Part shown: one piece after another, positions 45,801 to 53,997 of the stretch | How the letters are laid out: every line of letters begins with the position of its first letter | Numbering within the stretch: position 1 is the first letter of the stretch | Source of the DNA: Dyadobacter jiangsuensis | GTDB taxonomy: Bacteria; Bacteroidota; Bacteroidia; Cytophagales; Spirosomataceae | Direction: 5' to 3' | Assembly (NCBI RefSeq): GCF_003014695.1 | Contig: NZ_PYAS01000001.1 | Span: forward strand, 372,001-436,000 | Length of the DNA: 64,000 nt | Position numbers and translations under genes: made by a program | The notes under the pieces: model-generated | Database searches by the model: none | Told to the model about the DNA's origin: nothing | The model's input: only the letters and a program-made list of their open reading frames with translations

Positions 45801-47660
45801 TGCACCTTCAACTACACCATGACCTGGTGGGACTGGGCGCGATGGGAGCGGGAGATCGACTGGATGGCCATGCACGGGATCAACCTCCCGCTGGCTATCA
45901 CCGGTCAGGAGGCGGTTTGGCAAAATATGCTCCGGCAGTACGGAATGAGCGACGACGAAATCCGGAGCTTCCTCGTAGGCCCGGCGTACGCGGCCTGGCA
46001 ATGGATGACCAACATCGAAAGCATCTTCGGCCCCTTGCCGCAAAACTGGATCGACCGGAGCATTACCCTCGGGCAAAAAATCCTCGAACGTGAGCGCTCT
46101 CTGGGTATGACGCCGATCTTGCAGGGGTTCACGGGGTATGTTCCATTGAAACTCATCGAAAAGCAGCCGCAGGCGAGCATTGTTAAAAAATCGGTATGGT
46201 TTCACGTCGGCCCCGGTACTGCCCAGCTGGACCCGACCGACCCGTTGTTTGCCCAAATGACCCAAACGTTTCTCGAAGAGCAAACCCGGCTTTTCGGCAC
46301 CGATCACCTGTATGCTGCCGATCCTTTCCATGAAGGCGAGCCGCCGCGGAAGGACACGGCCTATCTGGCGGCAGTAGGAAAGCAGATTTTTGAAACCACC
46401 ACGGCGGTTGATCCCAAGGCCGTGATCGCGATGCAGACTTGGAGCATGCGCAAGCCCATTGTGGAAGCGATTCCGGCGGACAGGATATTGATGCTCGACC
46501 TGAATTCGGCTAAATGGAAGAACAGCGGCGCATTCTGGGGGCGGCCCTGGGTAGCCGGCATTATCCATAACTTTGGCGGGAACAGCGCCATGGGCGGCGA
46601 TCTGGATGCGGTATTGGCGCGTTTCCCTAACCTGTTGCAGCAAAAAAGCCAAACCCGCGCATTGGCGGGCATCGGCATGTTTCCGGAAGCCAGCGAGCAT
46701 AACCCGGTTATTTACGAAGCAGCCTCCGAAATGGCCTGGCACCGCCAGCAGCCCGACACGAAACAATGGCTGGCCAGCTATCTCGTGGCCCGCTATGGTT
46801 CCGCCGATGCGCCCGTGAGCGCCTGCTGGGACACGCTGCTGCATACGGTTTACGGCAAACACGGCGTCGAAACCTTCCGGGAATCGGCCATTTGCGCGAG
46901 GCCGGCATTGACCGTGAACGGCGCTTCTCCCAACGGTGCATTGAATTCCGAGAAGAATTACCCGTTTCATAGCCTCTGGCCGGCCGTCGGTCTATTACAG
47001 CAGGCATCTGCTTCGATTCAAAAGACGGAGACGTACCGGTACGACCTCGTGGACCTGATGCGCCAGTCGATGGCCGACCTGGCGATTCCGCTGCAACGCA
47101 GGCTGGCAAAGGCTTATACGGATGGCGATAAGGCCGCATTTGAGCTCGAAAGCCGCCGGTTCCTTGATTTGCTGGACGATTTCGACGCGCTGCTGGGTAC
47201 GCGCCAGGATTTTCTGCTGGGTAAATGGATCGCGGATGCCCGGGCCATTGGGGTTACGGAAGCGGAAAAGGATCTTTATGAAAAGAATGCCCGCAGCCTG
47301 GTTACGATCTGGGGGCCTTACCATCCGCAGGCGATCCAGTACGACTACTCGGCGCGCCAATGGAACGGTCTGGTGCGTACGTTTTATAAGCCGCGTTGGG
47401 AAATGTTTATTGTATTTTTGAAAAATGAACTTGAAAAAGCAGCAGGTACCCGCTATAAGGAAGAGAATATCAACCACCGTTTCAAACGCCCTGCCAATGA
47501 GGCCAATGATTTTTACAAGATGATCTCGCGCTGGGAAGCGGATTGGGGCGATAAGCATGACCTTACGCTGGCCGCTCAACCGCAAGGCGATGAGATCGGG
47601 GTGGTCGGGCGGCTTTTCAAGAAATGGGGGCCTGTTGCCGCGGAAGTCTATTCGAAATAA
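42882..47660 (+). CDS. Fusion of a GH36-like domain to a GH89 alpha-N-acetylglucosaminidase
   Basis: The ATG at 42882 gives 1,592 residues with a signal peptide (cleavage near Gln20); an upstream in-frame start would place the palindromic repeat inside the protein. Residues about 20-270 are a beta-sandwich and 280-650 a TIM barrel like GH36/GH27 alpha-galactosidases, with MVVDNGWQDRKSVWQP (about 324-339) and the candidate nucleophile Asp432 in YYKHDFNQ. Residues about 870-1592 are a complete GH89 unit like human NAGLU: NYTMTWWDWARWEREIDWMAMHGIN, TGQEAVW, the acid/base candidate Glu1151 in DPFHEGEPP, and WVAGIIHNFGGN. The linker about 720-870 contains a small beta region. Such a fusion would remove terminal alpha-GlcNAc and a second alpha-linked sugar from one chain. 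The activity of the first half is less certain than that of the second. Confidence 0.85.
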   Translation: MIRGILAGIFLCVTTLSFGQELVIRNDKIQRVLSYDGQVWRTTRFADASGKTALTVRSDEFHILPMQAREGFTVNDFVAEGQPVPSRSADTSFVRISYRPKPAIAGKPGVPVKLLVTYFAINEQAHIRKTLVLEYAGAANGLPAVGDPAAVDRLEVERFVTEKSATGGGRGEPVFIGDKWFTGLEYPGGYSRHTDGNTPADYARHYEKVGNYSFIDLEGRDIEPAAKAGMVRLMHFPGNAVTTDSVKFSIQSKTAVCGLAEAGASVRHAFMQYLATVWKAPRSFLHYNNWFEPRAKDLSGQALVDIYKEFRTATEPYGVKLDAMVVDNGWQDRKSVWQPLPKFFPNGWTDVKNLTGNLRKEGVDFGFWLSLNGYVNDIDWGIRNGYHEATPNSYFKQFGRYYSLSSPAYKRELLRQVPFIVKETGAVYYKHDFNQLSDTGVGNGHPATDRHGHEANLDAAIEVLLATRKVKPDILQNLTNWVWFSPWWLMYSDYLWMLAGDDGTNGNWPEISTRAMATTDRDTFIWRMWGKATDRPLVPISRLMTHGIIKSSDGRMESKEDGLQDWLEHVLMHYGRGTLLKEWYITPSALKPEEWKALCTVDNWAKENREILNNTVYVGGRPDEGHAYGYMGWHDDEGILVARNPGAATQKLVIPFDEQTGSYQKRGESYAATVLFPYQDTYPTAFQSGGKIVVELPGYATMAFSFQKGKPGKAAAPAGRIVWNNTNKPTGETETALTVPADIADRCDLLLIGYPDVPSIKINGVAVSPARSSKSVINKFASYAKAGMISEKARPWTMQAFDLRPYKGKRITISYGRNAGFESHLLAERRTLQAPASKLTGNNLLWPITNGARRETVRLFSAEGISSAGNQKNAAEALLKRVVPSHAGQFLVEIIAKENGKDVFEIESIQNKVMLRGSNAVSVASALNWYLKYFAHCQLSWNGDNLRLPEKLPAVKEKLRKQTPYNHRAYLNYCTFNYTMTWWDWARWEREIDWMAMHGINLPLAITGQEAVWQNMLRQYGMSDDEIRSFLVGPAYAAWQWMTNIESIFGPLPQNWIDRSITLGQKILERERSLGMTPILQGFTGYVPLKLIEKQPQASIVKKSVWFHVGPGTAQLDPTDPLFAQMTQTFLEEQTRLFGTDHLYAADPFHEGEPPRKDTAYLAAVGKQIFETTTAVDPKAVIAMQTWSMRKPIVEAIPADRILMLDLNSAKWKNSGAFWGRPWVAGIIHNFGGNSAMGGDLDAVLARFPNLLQQKSQTRALAGIGMFPEASEHNPVIYEAASEMAWHRQQPDTKQWLASYLVARYGSADAPVSACWDTLLHTVYGKHGVETFRESAICARPALTVNGASPNGALNSEKNYPFHSLWPAVGLLQQASASIQKTETYRYDLVDLMRQSMADLAIPLQRRLAKAYTDGDKAAFELESRRFLDLLDDFDALLGTRQDFLLGKWIADARAIGVTEAEKDLYEKNARSLVTIWGPYHPQAIQYDYSARQWNGLVRTFYKPRWEMFIVFLKNELEKAAGTRYKEENINHRFKRPANEANDFYKMISRWEADWGDKHDLTLAAQPQGDEIGVVGRLFKKWGPVAAEVYSK

Positions 47661-47698
47661 TCTTTTAAATACCCTTAATCAATTCCCAATTACCTTTT

Positions 47699-49858
47699 AT
47701 GAAATACCTCTTTTTAGCACTTGGCCTGCTTAGTTTTACCGCCCAGGGGCAAACGGCCGATCCGACGGCTGTCGGCGACTGGCTCATCAAGCCGGCAGCC
47801 GCCAAGGCGCACATTGATCAATCCGCGGACGGCCGCGACATCGTGCTGTCCAATGGCCTCGTGAGAAGGGCGTTCCGTCTCAAACCGGATCTGGCGTGCG
47901 TCGAGTACAAGAACCTCACCAACGGCCAGCAGTTGCTTCGCGCCGTGAAGCCCGAGGCGAGGGTCGTGCTGAACGGCGTCGCCTACAATGTGGGCGGTTT
48001 GTATGGTCAGAAGGAGAATGCATACCTGCTGCCCCAATGGCTGGATCAACTGAAAGTGTCGGACAGCGCCTTTCATTATATCGACCATAAAGTCTCGAAA
48101 ATACAGCCTTACCTGCAGTGGAAGACTGCGATGTGGGCTGGAAGCAAGAAAGACGCGACCGGAAGCGAGGTGACATTCCGCTTCGGCTCGTCGCTGCCCG
48201 CGCTTGCGGGCGTGGAGGTGTACGTGCATTACGCGATCTTCGACGGTATCCCGCTGGTTTCCAAATGGGTTACGATCGAAAACAAAAGCAAGAGCGACGT
48301 GACCATCGACCAGGTAGTGAACGAGATACTGGCCGTGACGGAAGAGGAGAGTGCCGTAGTGGGCAAGCCGGAAGAAATGGCCAAGCCGAATGGTTTATAC
48401 ATTGAAAACAACTTTGCATTCAACAACGCCATGCGCTACGGCCTCAGCGACCAGGCGACGCACTGGAAGGTTGATAAAGCCTACACTTCGCAGGTGAATT
48501 ACGACTACCAGACCCCCTGCCTCCTCGAAGTGCATCCGAAAGTACCGGTGGGAACGCGCCTGAAAGCGGGTGAAAACCTGGAATCGATCCGCACGTACGA
48601 GCTGCTCATGGATAGCTACGACCGTGAACGCAAGGGAATGGCGGTGCGCAAAATGTACCGGACTATCGCTCCGTGGACGACCGTCAACCCGATTTTCATG
48701 CACCTCGTGAGTAAAAACGACGAGCAGGTACGCACCGCGATCGACCAATGTGCGGCTACCGGCTACGAGGCATTGATCCTCAGTTTCGGAAGCCATTGTA
48801 ATATGGAGGATATTTCACCCGAAAACCTCAAAAAATGGAAGGATCTGGCCGATTATGCTCACAGCAAAAAGGTGTTGATCGGCAGCTACTCGCTTTTCAG
48901 TTCCCGGAAGATCAGCGAAGAGGACGATGTGATTAATCCTAAAACAGGCAAAACCGGCGGTGCTTTCTTTGGCAATGCGCCCTGCCTTGGCAGCAAATGG
49001 GGGTTGGCTTATCTGGATAAGCTGAAAAAATTCATGAGCTACACCGGTTTCAATATTTTTGAAAACGACGGTCCCTACCCGGGCGACGTATGCGCGTCGA
49101 CCTCGCACCCCGGCCACGAAGGCCTGGCTGATTCGCAATGGAAGCAAATGGCGCTCCAAAAGGGCCTTTACCACTGGTGTGCCGAAAACGGGATATATGT
49201 CAATGCGCCCGATTGGTATTTCCTCGATGGGACCAACAAAGTGGCCCTGGGCTACCGGGAGGTGAACTTCTCGCTCCCGCGTGAGCAGCAGAAGATCCTC
49301 AACCGCCAGAATATCTTCGATGCGACCTGGAACGAGACACCTTCGATGGTATGGGGCTTTGTGCCGCTCACCAAATACCAGGGCGGCGGGCCGGAAGCCG
49401 TGCTCGAACCGCTTTCCGAACACCTCGATGCATACGAGCAGCTGATGATGCAATACTACGGTGCGGGTGTTCAGGCCTGCTACCGGGGCCCGCGCCTGTA
49501 CGATACCGACGAGACGAAAAAGACCGTGAGCAATGTGGTGAGCTGGTATAAAAAGTACCGCGATATCCTCAATTCCGACATTATCCACCTCCGCCGTGCC
49601 GATGGCCGCGATTGGGACGGGATCATGCACGTGAACCCGGAGTTGCCGGTGAAAGGGCTGGTGATGCTGTACAATCCGACCGGGGAGAAGGTCGTTCGCA
49701 ATGTGAAACTGCCGGTGTATTATACGGGTAAGGATCAAGCCGTGAAAATTCGTGTGAAGGAGGGGGCGGCGCAATCGTACAAGGTAGGCCGCAACTACGA
49801 CGTCGACTACAAAGTGGAGATTCCCGCGGAGGGATACACCTGGCTCGTAGTCGAGTAG
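47699..49858 (+). CDS. Putative alpha-galactosidase-like glycoside hydrolase (GH36/GH27 clan type)
   Basis: A 719-residue protein with a signal peptide (about 1-17, ending AQG). The N-terminal half is a beta-sandwich of the type that precedes GH36 barrels, with GVEVYVHYAIFDGIPLVSKWVTIEN. The barrel begins near residue 330 and includes GYEALILSFGSHCNMEDI, KKVLIGSYSLF and TGFNIFENDGPYPGD; Asp457 in the last segment is at the place expected for a nucleophile. A small beta domain ends the protein. The sequence does not match a known family closely, so the sugar is unknown. It lies 38 nt after the GH36-GH89 gene and ends the locus; a terminator follows at 49891. Confidence 0.65.
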   Translation: MKYLFLALGLLSFTAQGQTADPTAVGDWLIKPAAAKAHIDQSADGRDIVLSNGLVRRAFRLKPDLACVEYKNLTNGQQLLRAVKPEARVVLNGVAYNVGGLYGQKENAYLLPQWLDQLKVSDSAFHYIDHKVSKIQPYLQWKTAMWAGSKKDATGSEVTFRFGSSLPALAGVEVYVHYAIFDGIPLVSKWVTIENKSKSDVTIDQVVNEILAVTEEESAVVGKPEEMAKPNGLYIENNFAFNNAMRYGLSDQATHWKVDKAYTSQVNYDYQTPCLLEVHPKVPVGTRLKAGENLESIRTYELLMDSYDRERKGMAVRKMYRTIAPWTTVNPIFMHLVSKNDEQVRTAIDQCAATGYEALILSFGSHCNMEDISPENLKKWKDLADYAHSKKVLIGSYSLFSSRKISEEDDVINPKTGKTGGAFFGNAPCLGSKWGLAYLDKLKKFMSYTGFNIFENDGPYPGDVCASTSHPGHEGLADSQWKQMALQKGLYHWCAENGIYVNAPDWYFLDGTNKVALGYREVNFSLPREQQKILNRQNIFDATWNETPSMVWGFVPLTKYQGGGPEAVLEPLSEHLDAYEQLMMQYYGAGVQACYRGPRLYDTDETKKTVSNVVSWYKKYRDILNSDIIHLRRADGRDWDGIMHVNPELPVKGLVMLYNPTGEKVVRNVKLPVYYTGKDQAVKIRVKEGAAQSYKVGRNYDVDYKVEIPAEGYTWLVVE

Positions 49859-49890
49859 GAAGACAACGGCCGGTAACGGCGCATCAAATG

Positions 49891-49929
49891 AAAGGGACAA
49901 ATCTGCCGGTTGTGCGGGTTTGTCCCTTT
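49891..49929 (+). terminator. Rho-independent terminator ending locus 3
   Basis: AAAGGGACAAA (49891-49901) pairs perfectly with TTTGTCCCTTT (49919-49929) around a 17-nt loop, and T residues continue after the stem. It separates the glycan locus from the biotin operon. Confidence 0.88.
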
Positions 49930-50021
49930 TTGTTTGGAACGGCTCCGGACTACCTCCAAAATCAAAACCGGCACACCCGGGGCGTCCGGTCGGGATATAC
50001 TTTTGGCAGAAAAAATGCGCT

Positions 50022-50630
50022 ATGTATAACCTGATCCAACGAATCGTACAGCACGACCGGTTGCATGCCCGCTGGCTGAACACATTGTCCTACCTGGAAA
50101 ACGCAGGTGCGCGGAAGATATCGGCCTGCGAGCACCGGACTGCGGTGGAAATCATTCAATTGAAACATGCCGCAGAGGAACACAGGCATGCTTATATTTT
50201 AAAGAAACAGATTTCAAAACTGGCGCCGGAGGCCTGCCCGGACTATTCGGAGCCTTACCTGTTTGCTGCGGTATCTACCCGGCAATACCTCGCTATGCTG
50301 GACATTCAATGCAGCAGGTATATCAAAAGAGTGTTCGGTTTAAAGGGCTCACAGCTGCGATATGCGGCTTACCTGTTTGTGACCTATCTCATTGAAGTAA
50401 GGGCCGATGAACTGTACCCGGTTTACCAGCGGGCACTTTCGGCCGCGTCGCATAGCGTGACCGTCAAGTCGATTATCGCGGAAGAGGAGGGGCATTTGGA
50501 AGAAATGACTTCGCAGCTGAGTCAGTTTTCGGAAGATTGGCAGACTCATGCCGAAATATTGCAAAAAATGGAGGAAGGGCTGTTTAACCGGTGGCTGAGC
50601 TGCCTGGAAAGCGAGCTCGCCGATGCATGA
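50022..50630 (+). CDS. Diiron ferritin-like protein at the head of the biotin operon
   Basis: The ATG at 50022 gives 202 residues, all predicted helix. Four helices carry the ligand pattern of diiron ferritin-like oxidases: Glu26 (NTLSYLENAG), Glu53 and His56 (AAEEHRHAY), an acidic residue in the third helix (Glu125, Asp129 or Glu130 in LIEVRADELY), and Glu155 and His158 (AEEEGHLEEM). There is no signal peptide. The gene overlaps bioF by 8 nt, so it belongs to the biotin operon and is translated with it. It is not a known biotin enzyme. A role in making or oxidising the pimeloyl precursor, or in iron handling for the pathway, is inference from position. Confidence 0.8.
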   Translation: MYNLIQRIVQHDRLHARWLNTLSYLENAGARKISACEHRTAVEIIQLKHAAEEHRHAYILKKQISKLAPEACPDYSEPYLFAAVSTRQYLAMLDIQCSRYIKRVFGLKGSQLRYAAYLFVTYLIEVRADELYPVYQRALSAASHSVTVKSIIAEEEGHLEEMTSQLSQFSEDWQTHAEILQKMEEGLFNRWLSCLESELADA

Positions 50631-51744
50631 CAACGTGCTGGCAGACCTCTCGCAGGCCCTTACCGACCGGCAGGAGCAGGGTATTCTCCGGAAATTGCGA
50701 ACGAGACAGCCGGGTACCGATTTTTATTCCAATGATTACCTGGGACTGGCAGCCAATGATGCGTGCCACGAAATGCTTCTGGCTTCCCTGCACGACAACC
50801 CGCAATGGCTGCGCGGGGGTACCGGGTCGCGGCTGGTGAGCGGCAACTCGGCGTTAACATTATCGGTCGAGGATTTTATCGCGGCCGAGCATCAAACCGA
50901 ACGGGCGCTGCTGTTTCCGTCGGGGTATATGGCCAATATGGCTTTGTTTTCCTGCCTCCCGAAACGGAATGATACCATCCTGCTCGATGAGTTTGTTCAC
51001 CGCTCGGTGCTCGACGGTTGCCGCCTTTCGTTTGCCGGTAAATTGCGGTTTCGGCACAATGACCTGGACCATCTGGAAAGCCGCCTTGCCAAAACAAAGG
51101 GGAAATGCTGGATCGCAGTCGAAAGCCTGTACTCGATGGAAGGTGATTTCGCACCCCTCCACGACCTGGTGGTGCTGGCAGAGCGTTACGGGGCTTCATT
51201 GATTGTCGATGAAGCACATGCCATGGGCGTTTTCGGGCACGGGCTCGTGTGCGACGCGCGCTTGCAGGAGCGGGTATTCGCGACCGTGGTCACGTATGGA
51301 AAGGCAATGGGTGCACACGGGGCAGCCATATTGTCGCGCGGCACCGTGATCGACTACCTCATCAACTTCGCAGCTCCATTCATTTATACCACCGCCCTGC
51401 CGGATTTGTTTGCGGCGACCATCAGGAACAATTATACTTTCCTGAAAATGAATCCGCACCTGCGCGACGATCTGCAAGGCCGGATCCGTCACTTTTCCGC
51501 AGCCGGACTACCAACACTTTCCGGCGCAGGGAGCCCGATTCAGGCCATACCGTTTTCTGGCGTTGCCAGGCTGGCGGCGGCTAAGGAATTCCTCGAGGCC
51601 CGATCGCTTTTTGCATTTGCGGTACGGCCTCCTACCGTGAAAGCCGGCTCCGAACGCTTGCGTGTGAGCCTGCATGCATTCAACACCCATGCGGAAATCC
51701 AACAACTTACCGACTTGCTAAAACAGCTTTATGACACCGAATAG
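50623..51744 (+). CDS. bioF: 8-amino-7-oxononanoate synthase
   Basis: A 373-residue PLP enzyme that condenses pimeloyl-ACP (or pimeloyl-CoA) with L-alanine to give 8-amino-7-oxononanoate, the first committed step of biotin ring assembly. The family signatures are FYSNDYLGLA (about 34-43), GGTGSRLVSGN (about 65-75), ESLYSMEGDFAPL (about 167-179), VDEAHAMGVFG (195-205, with Asp196 and His199 near PLP) and TYGKAMG with the Schiff-base Lys227. Length is close to E. coli BioF. It overlaps the ferritin-like gene by 8 nt and bioD by 14 nt, so all are translationally coupled. Confidence 0.93.
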   Translation: MHDNVLADLSQALTDRQEQGILRKLRTRQPGTDFYSNDYLGLAANDACHEMLLASLHDNPQWLRGGTGSRLVSGNSALTLSVEDFIAAEHQTERALLFPSGYMANMALFSCLPKRNDTILLDEFVHRSVLDGCRLSFAGKLRFRHNDLDHLESRLAKTKGKCWIAVESLYSMEGDFAPLHDLVVLAERYGASLIVDEAHAMGVFGHGLVCDARLQERVFATVVTYGKAMGAHGAAILSRGTVIDYLINFAAPFIYTTALPDLFAATIRNNYTFLKMNPHLRDDLQGRIRHFSAAGLPTLSGAGSPIQAIPFSGVARLAAAKEFLEARSLFAFAVRPPTVKAGSERLRVSLHAFNTHAEIQQLTDLLKQLYDTE

Positions 51745-52369
51745 GACTACCTTGTTCGTCACCGGGATCGGAACGGATGTGGGGAAAACAGTCTGCTCCG
51801 CCGTTCTGACGGAATGGTACCAGGCCGACTACTGGAAACCCGTGCAAGCGGGTACACTAAGTCACTCCGACCGGAAAACGGTTTCCGGCCTGACGGGTCC
51901 CGATATTGTAACGCACCCGGAGGCCGTTCGCCTCAAATTGGCCGCATCACCGCACAAAGCCGCGCGGAAAGAGCAACGGTGCATTGCGGCCGGCGATCTG
52001 GTCCCTCCCGAAACACAAAATCATCTTATTATCGAAGGTGCGGGCGGGTTGTATGTGCCTATCAATGAGCAGTTTTGTGTGATAGACTGGGTCGAAAGCC
52101 TCGGCGTGCCGGTCGCATTGGTCGCGCGGAACTACCTGGGTTGTATCAATCATACTTTGCTATCGATTCAGGCGCTCAAACAGCGGTCTATTCCGTTAAA
52201 GTACCTGATTTTCAACGGGCCGTTTGACGAGGATACGCGACGCGTCATTCTTTCGTACCCGGATATCCAGGCGACGGTACTCGATATCCCGGACTTCAAA
52301 ACATTAAATCCACCAAGCATTGCCCGTGCCGCCCGCCGCCTGCGCAGGGAGCATGGTAATCCCGTTTAA
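51731..52369 (+). CDS. bioD: Dethiobiotin synthetase
   Basis: A 212-residue ATP-dependent enzyme that closes the ureido ring of dethiobiotin from 7,8-diaminononanoate and carbon dioxide. The P-loop is TGIGTDVGKTVCSAVL (about 11-26, Lys19), YWKPVQAG (about 35-42) is the substrate-binding motif, and IEGAGGLYVPIN (about 98-109) is the family's third signature. It overlaps bioF by 14 nt and precedes bioA by 3 nt. The protein is slightly short in the C-terminal region compared with E. coli BioD but keeps all catalytic motifs. Confidence 0.92.
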   Translation: MTPNRTTLFVTGIGTDVGKTVCSAVLTEWYQADYWKPVQAGTLSHSDRKTVSGLTGPDIVTHPEAVRLKLAASPHKAARKEQRCIAAGDLVPPETQNHLIIEGAGGLYVPINEQFCVIDWVESLGVPVALVARNYLGCINHTLLSIQALKQRSIPLKYLIFNGPFDEDTRRVILSYPDIQATVLDIPDFKTLNPPSIARAARRLRREHGNPV

Positions 52370-52372
52370 AAA

Positions 52373-53647
52373 ATGAACACGCAAAATCTTACCTGGGCGC
52401 AGCGCGACAGTGCCGTGAACTGGCACCCTTTTACGCCGATCAAGACGGCCGGTGAAGCTGTGGCCATCCTCCGAGGAGAAGGGGCCTATTTATATGATGA
52501 AAACGGCAAACGCTATATTGACGCCATCTCGTCGTGGTGGGTGAATTTGCACGGGCATGCACATCCGTACATCGCGGAGCAGGTGTACGAGCAGTTGCGC
52601 ACGCTGGAACACGTCATTTTTGCGGGCTTCACGCATCCGTCGGCCGTAGCGCTTTCGGAGGCACTGCTGGCGGTCCTGCCGGAGAATCAGGAGAAGGTGT
52701 TTTATTCGGATAACGGCTCCACGGCCGTGGAAGTGGCCTTGAAAATGGCTTTACAATACGCCTACAACCGGGGTGAAAAGAAAACTAAAATCCTCGCATT
52801 CCGGCAAGGTTACCACGGCGATACTTTCGGGGCGATGGCCGTTAGCGGCCGCAGCGGCTGGACGGAGCCCTTCGCCGAACTGCTCTTCGATGTAATCCAC
52901 ATTGATCTGCCCACGGCAGAAAACCTGCCCGAAATCCAGGCATTCGTCGACCAGCATGCCGACGAGGTCGCCTGTTTTGTGTACGAACCATTGGTACTGG
53001 GGGCTGGCGGAATGCTGATGTACGAGGCTTCTCAGCTCGATACCCTGATGCGCTACTGCCGGTCCAGGCATATTCTGCTCGTTCAGGACGAAATATTTGT
53101 TGGTTTCGGCCGGACGGGGCGGATGTTCGCGGCCGACCATTTAACCGAAAAACCCGATATCATGTGCCTCTCCAAAGGACTCACGGGCGGTACCATGCCT
53201 TTGGGCGTTACCACCTGCACCGGGGCGGTTCATCAGGCATTTTCTACGGATAATGTTTACGGTACATTGTTTCATGGCCATTCCTTTACGGCCAACCCGC
53301 TGGCATGCCGGGCGGCGCTGGCCAGTATGGATCTGCTCAAAAGCGCGGAAACGCAGGCGGCCATTGCCAGGATCTGCAAGCAGCATGAAGCATTCCGCGC
53401 ACGTATAGCCACGCACGCCACCATACATGCCGTTCGCCAGCAGGGTACGATCCTGGCCATGAATATCGGCGACAATGGAAAGGATGCCTATTTCCGAAAT
53501 CAATGCAAGCCTGTTTTCGAGGCTTTACTCCAAAAGGGCGTTCTGCTTCGCCCGCTTGGAAATGTGCTGTATCTGGTTCCTCCTTATTGCATCAGTGACG
53601 AAGATTTGCAATATGTCTACGATTCGATCATCGAAGTCTTATCCTGA
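52373..53647 (+). CDS. bioA: Adenosylmethionine-8-amino-7-oxononanoate aminotransferase
   Basis: A 424-residue class III PLP aminotransferase that converts 8-amino-7-oxononanoate to 7,8-diaminononanoate. It has the BioA-specific NWHPFTPIK (about 16-24) and SSWWVNLHGHAHP (about 53-65) segments, YSDNGSTAVE for PLP binding, VQDEIFVGFGRTG with the cofactor Asp, and the Schiff-base Lys268 in LSKGLTGG. It is the last gene of the operon; the perfect hairpin at 53679 follows. bioB, which would complete the pathway, is not in this window, and neither are bioC or bioH. Confidence 0.94.
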   Translation: MNTQNLTWAQRDSAVNWHPFTPIKTAGEAVAILRGEGAYLYDENGKRYIDAISSWWVNLHGHAHPYIAEQVYEQLRTLEHVIFAGFTHPSAVALSEALLAVLPENQEKVFYSDNGSTAVEVALKMALQYAYNRGEKKTKILAFRQGYHGDTFGAMAVSGRSGWTEPFAELLFDVIHIDLPTAENLPEIQAFVDQHADEVACFVYEPLVLGAGGMLMYEASQLDTLMRYCRSRHILLVQDEIFVGFGRTGRMFAADHLTEKPDIMCLSKGLTGGTMPLGVTTCTGAVHQAFSTDNVYGTLFHGHSFTANPLACRAALASMDLLKSAETQAAIARICKQHEAFRARIATHATIHAVRQQGTILAMNIGDNGKDAYFRNQCKPVFEALLQKGVLLRPLGNVLYLVPPYCISDEDLQYVYDSIIEVLS

Positions 53648-53649
53648 TT

Positions 53650-53997
53650 CTTGCTTCACAACATCGGCGCTTCGCCATCACGTCGGGTTACTTTCGTAGT
53701 AACCCGACGTGTATATTCAATAAAAAGTATAGAATAGTATAGTTGTTTCCGTTTCTTATTCAAAACTGCTTTAAAGTGTCTGAATGATACTTATTAATAG
53801 CTATTTGGCCTAAAATAGCAGCACGGCCGCTTTTGGTATTTCTGGAAAAAATATTTATATTTAAAATAGTATAGAATAGTATAGGTTAGAATAAAATTGT
53901 GTTCTTTTGATAAAAAATTAAACAATGTGATTGTGTCGGGCGGCATCCGGAGGCTGGCCCGGGATAGCTCGTGTTTCACTTTATAACCCTTTTTAAC
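53650..53997. other. Gene-free region with a palindrome and two 17-bp direct repeats
   Basis: This 348-nt stretch holds no convincing gene. It contains the 13-bp palindrome 53679-53711 and a 17-bp direct repeat AGTATAGAATAGTATAG at 53726-53742 and again at 53868-53884, 142 bp apart. The region between and after the repeats is AT-rich and leads into the SusC of locus 4, so the promoter and regulator sites of that locus are probably here. Confidence 0.6.
53679..53711 (+). terminator. Perfect 13-bp hairpin after bioA
   Basis: CACGTCGGGTTAC (53679-53691) and GTAACCCGACGTG (53699-53711) pair perfectly around a 7-nt loop, 32 nt after the bioA stop. There is no continuous U-run, so it may be a weak terminator or an operator. 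Confidence 0.65.

Noticed and set aside
45477..46970. Minus-strand open frame of 497 codons opposite the GH89 domain
   Set aside because: Antisense to a strongly conserved catalytic domain, with no coherent protein features.
53679..53884. CRISPR-like array
   Set aside because: Only two copies of a 17-bp repeat 142 bp apart, with no regular spacers and no cas genes.
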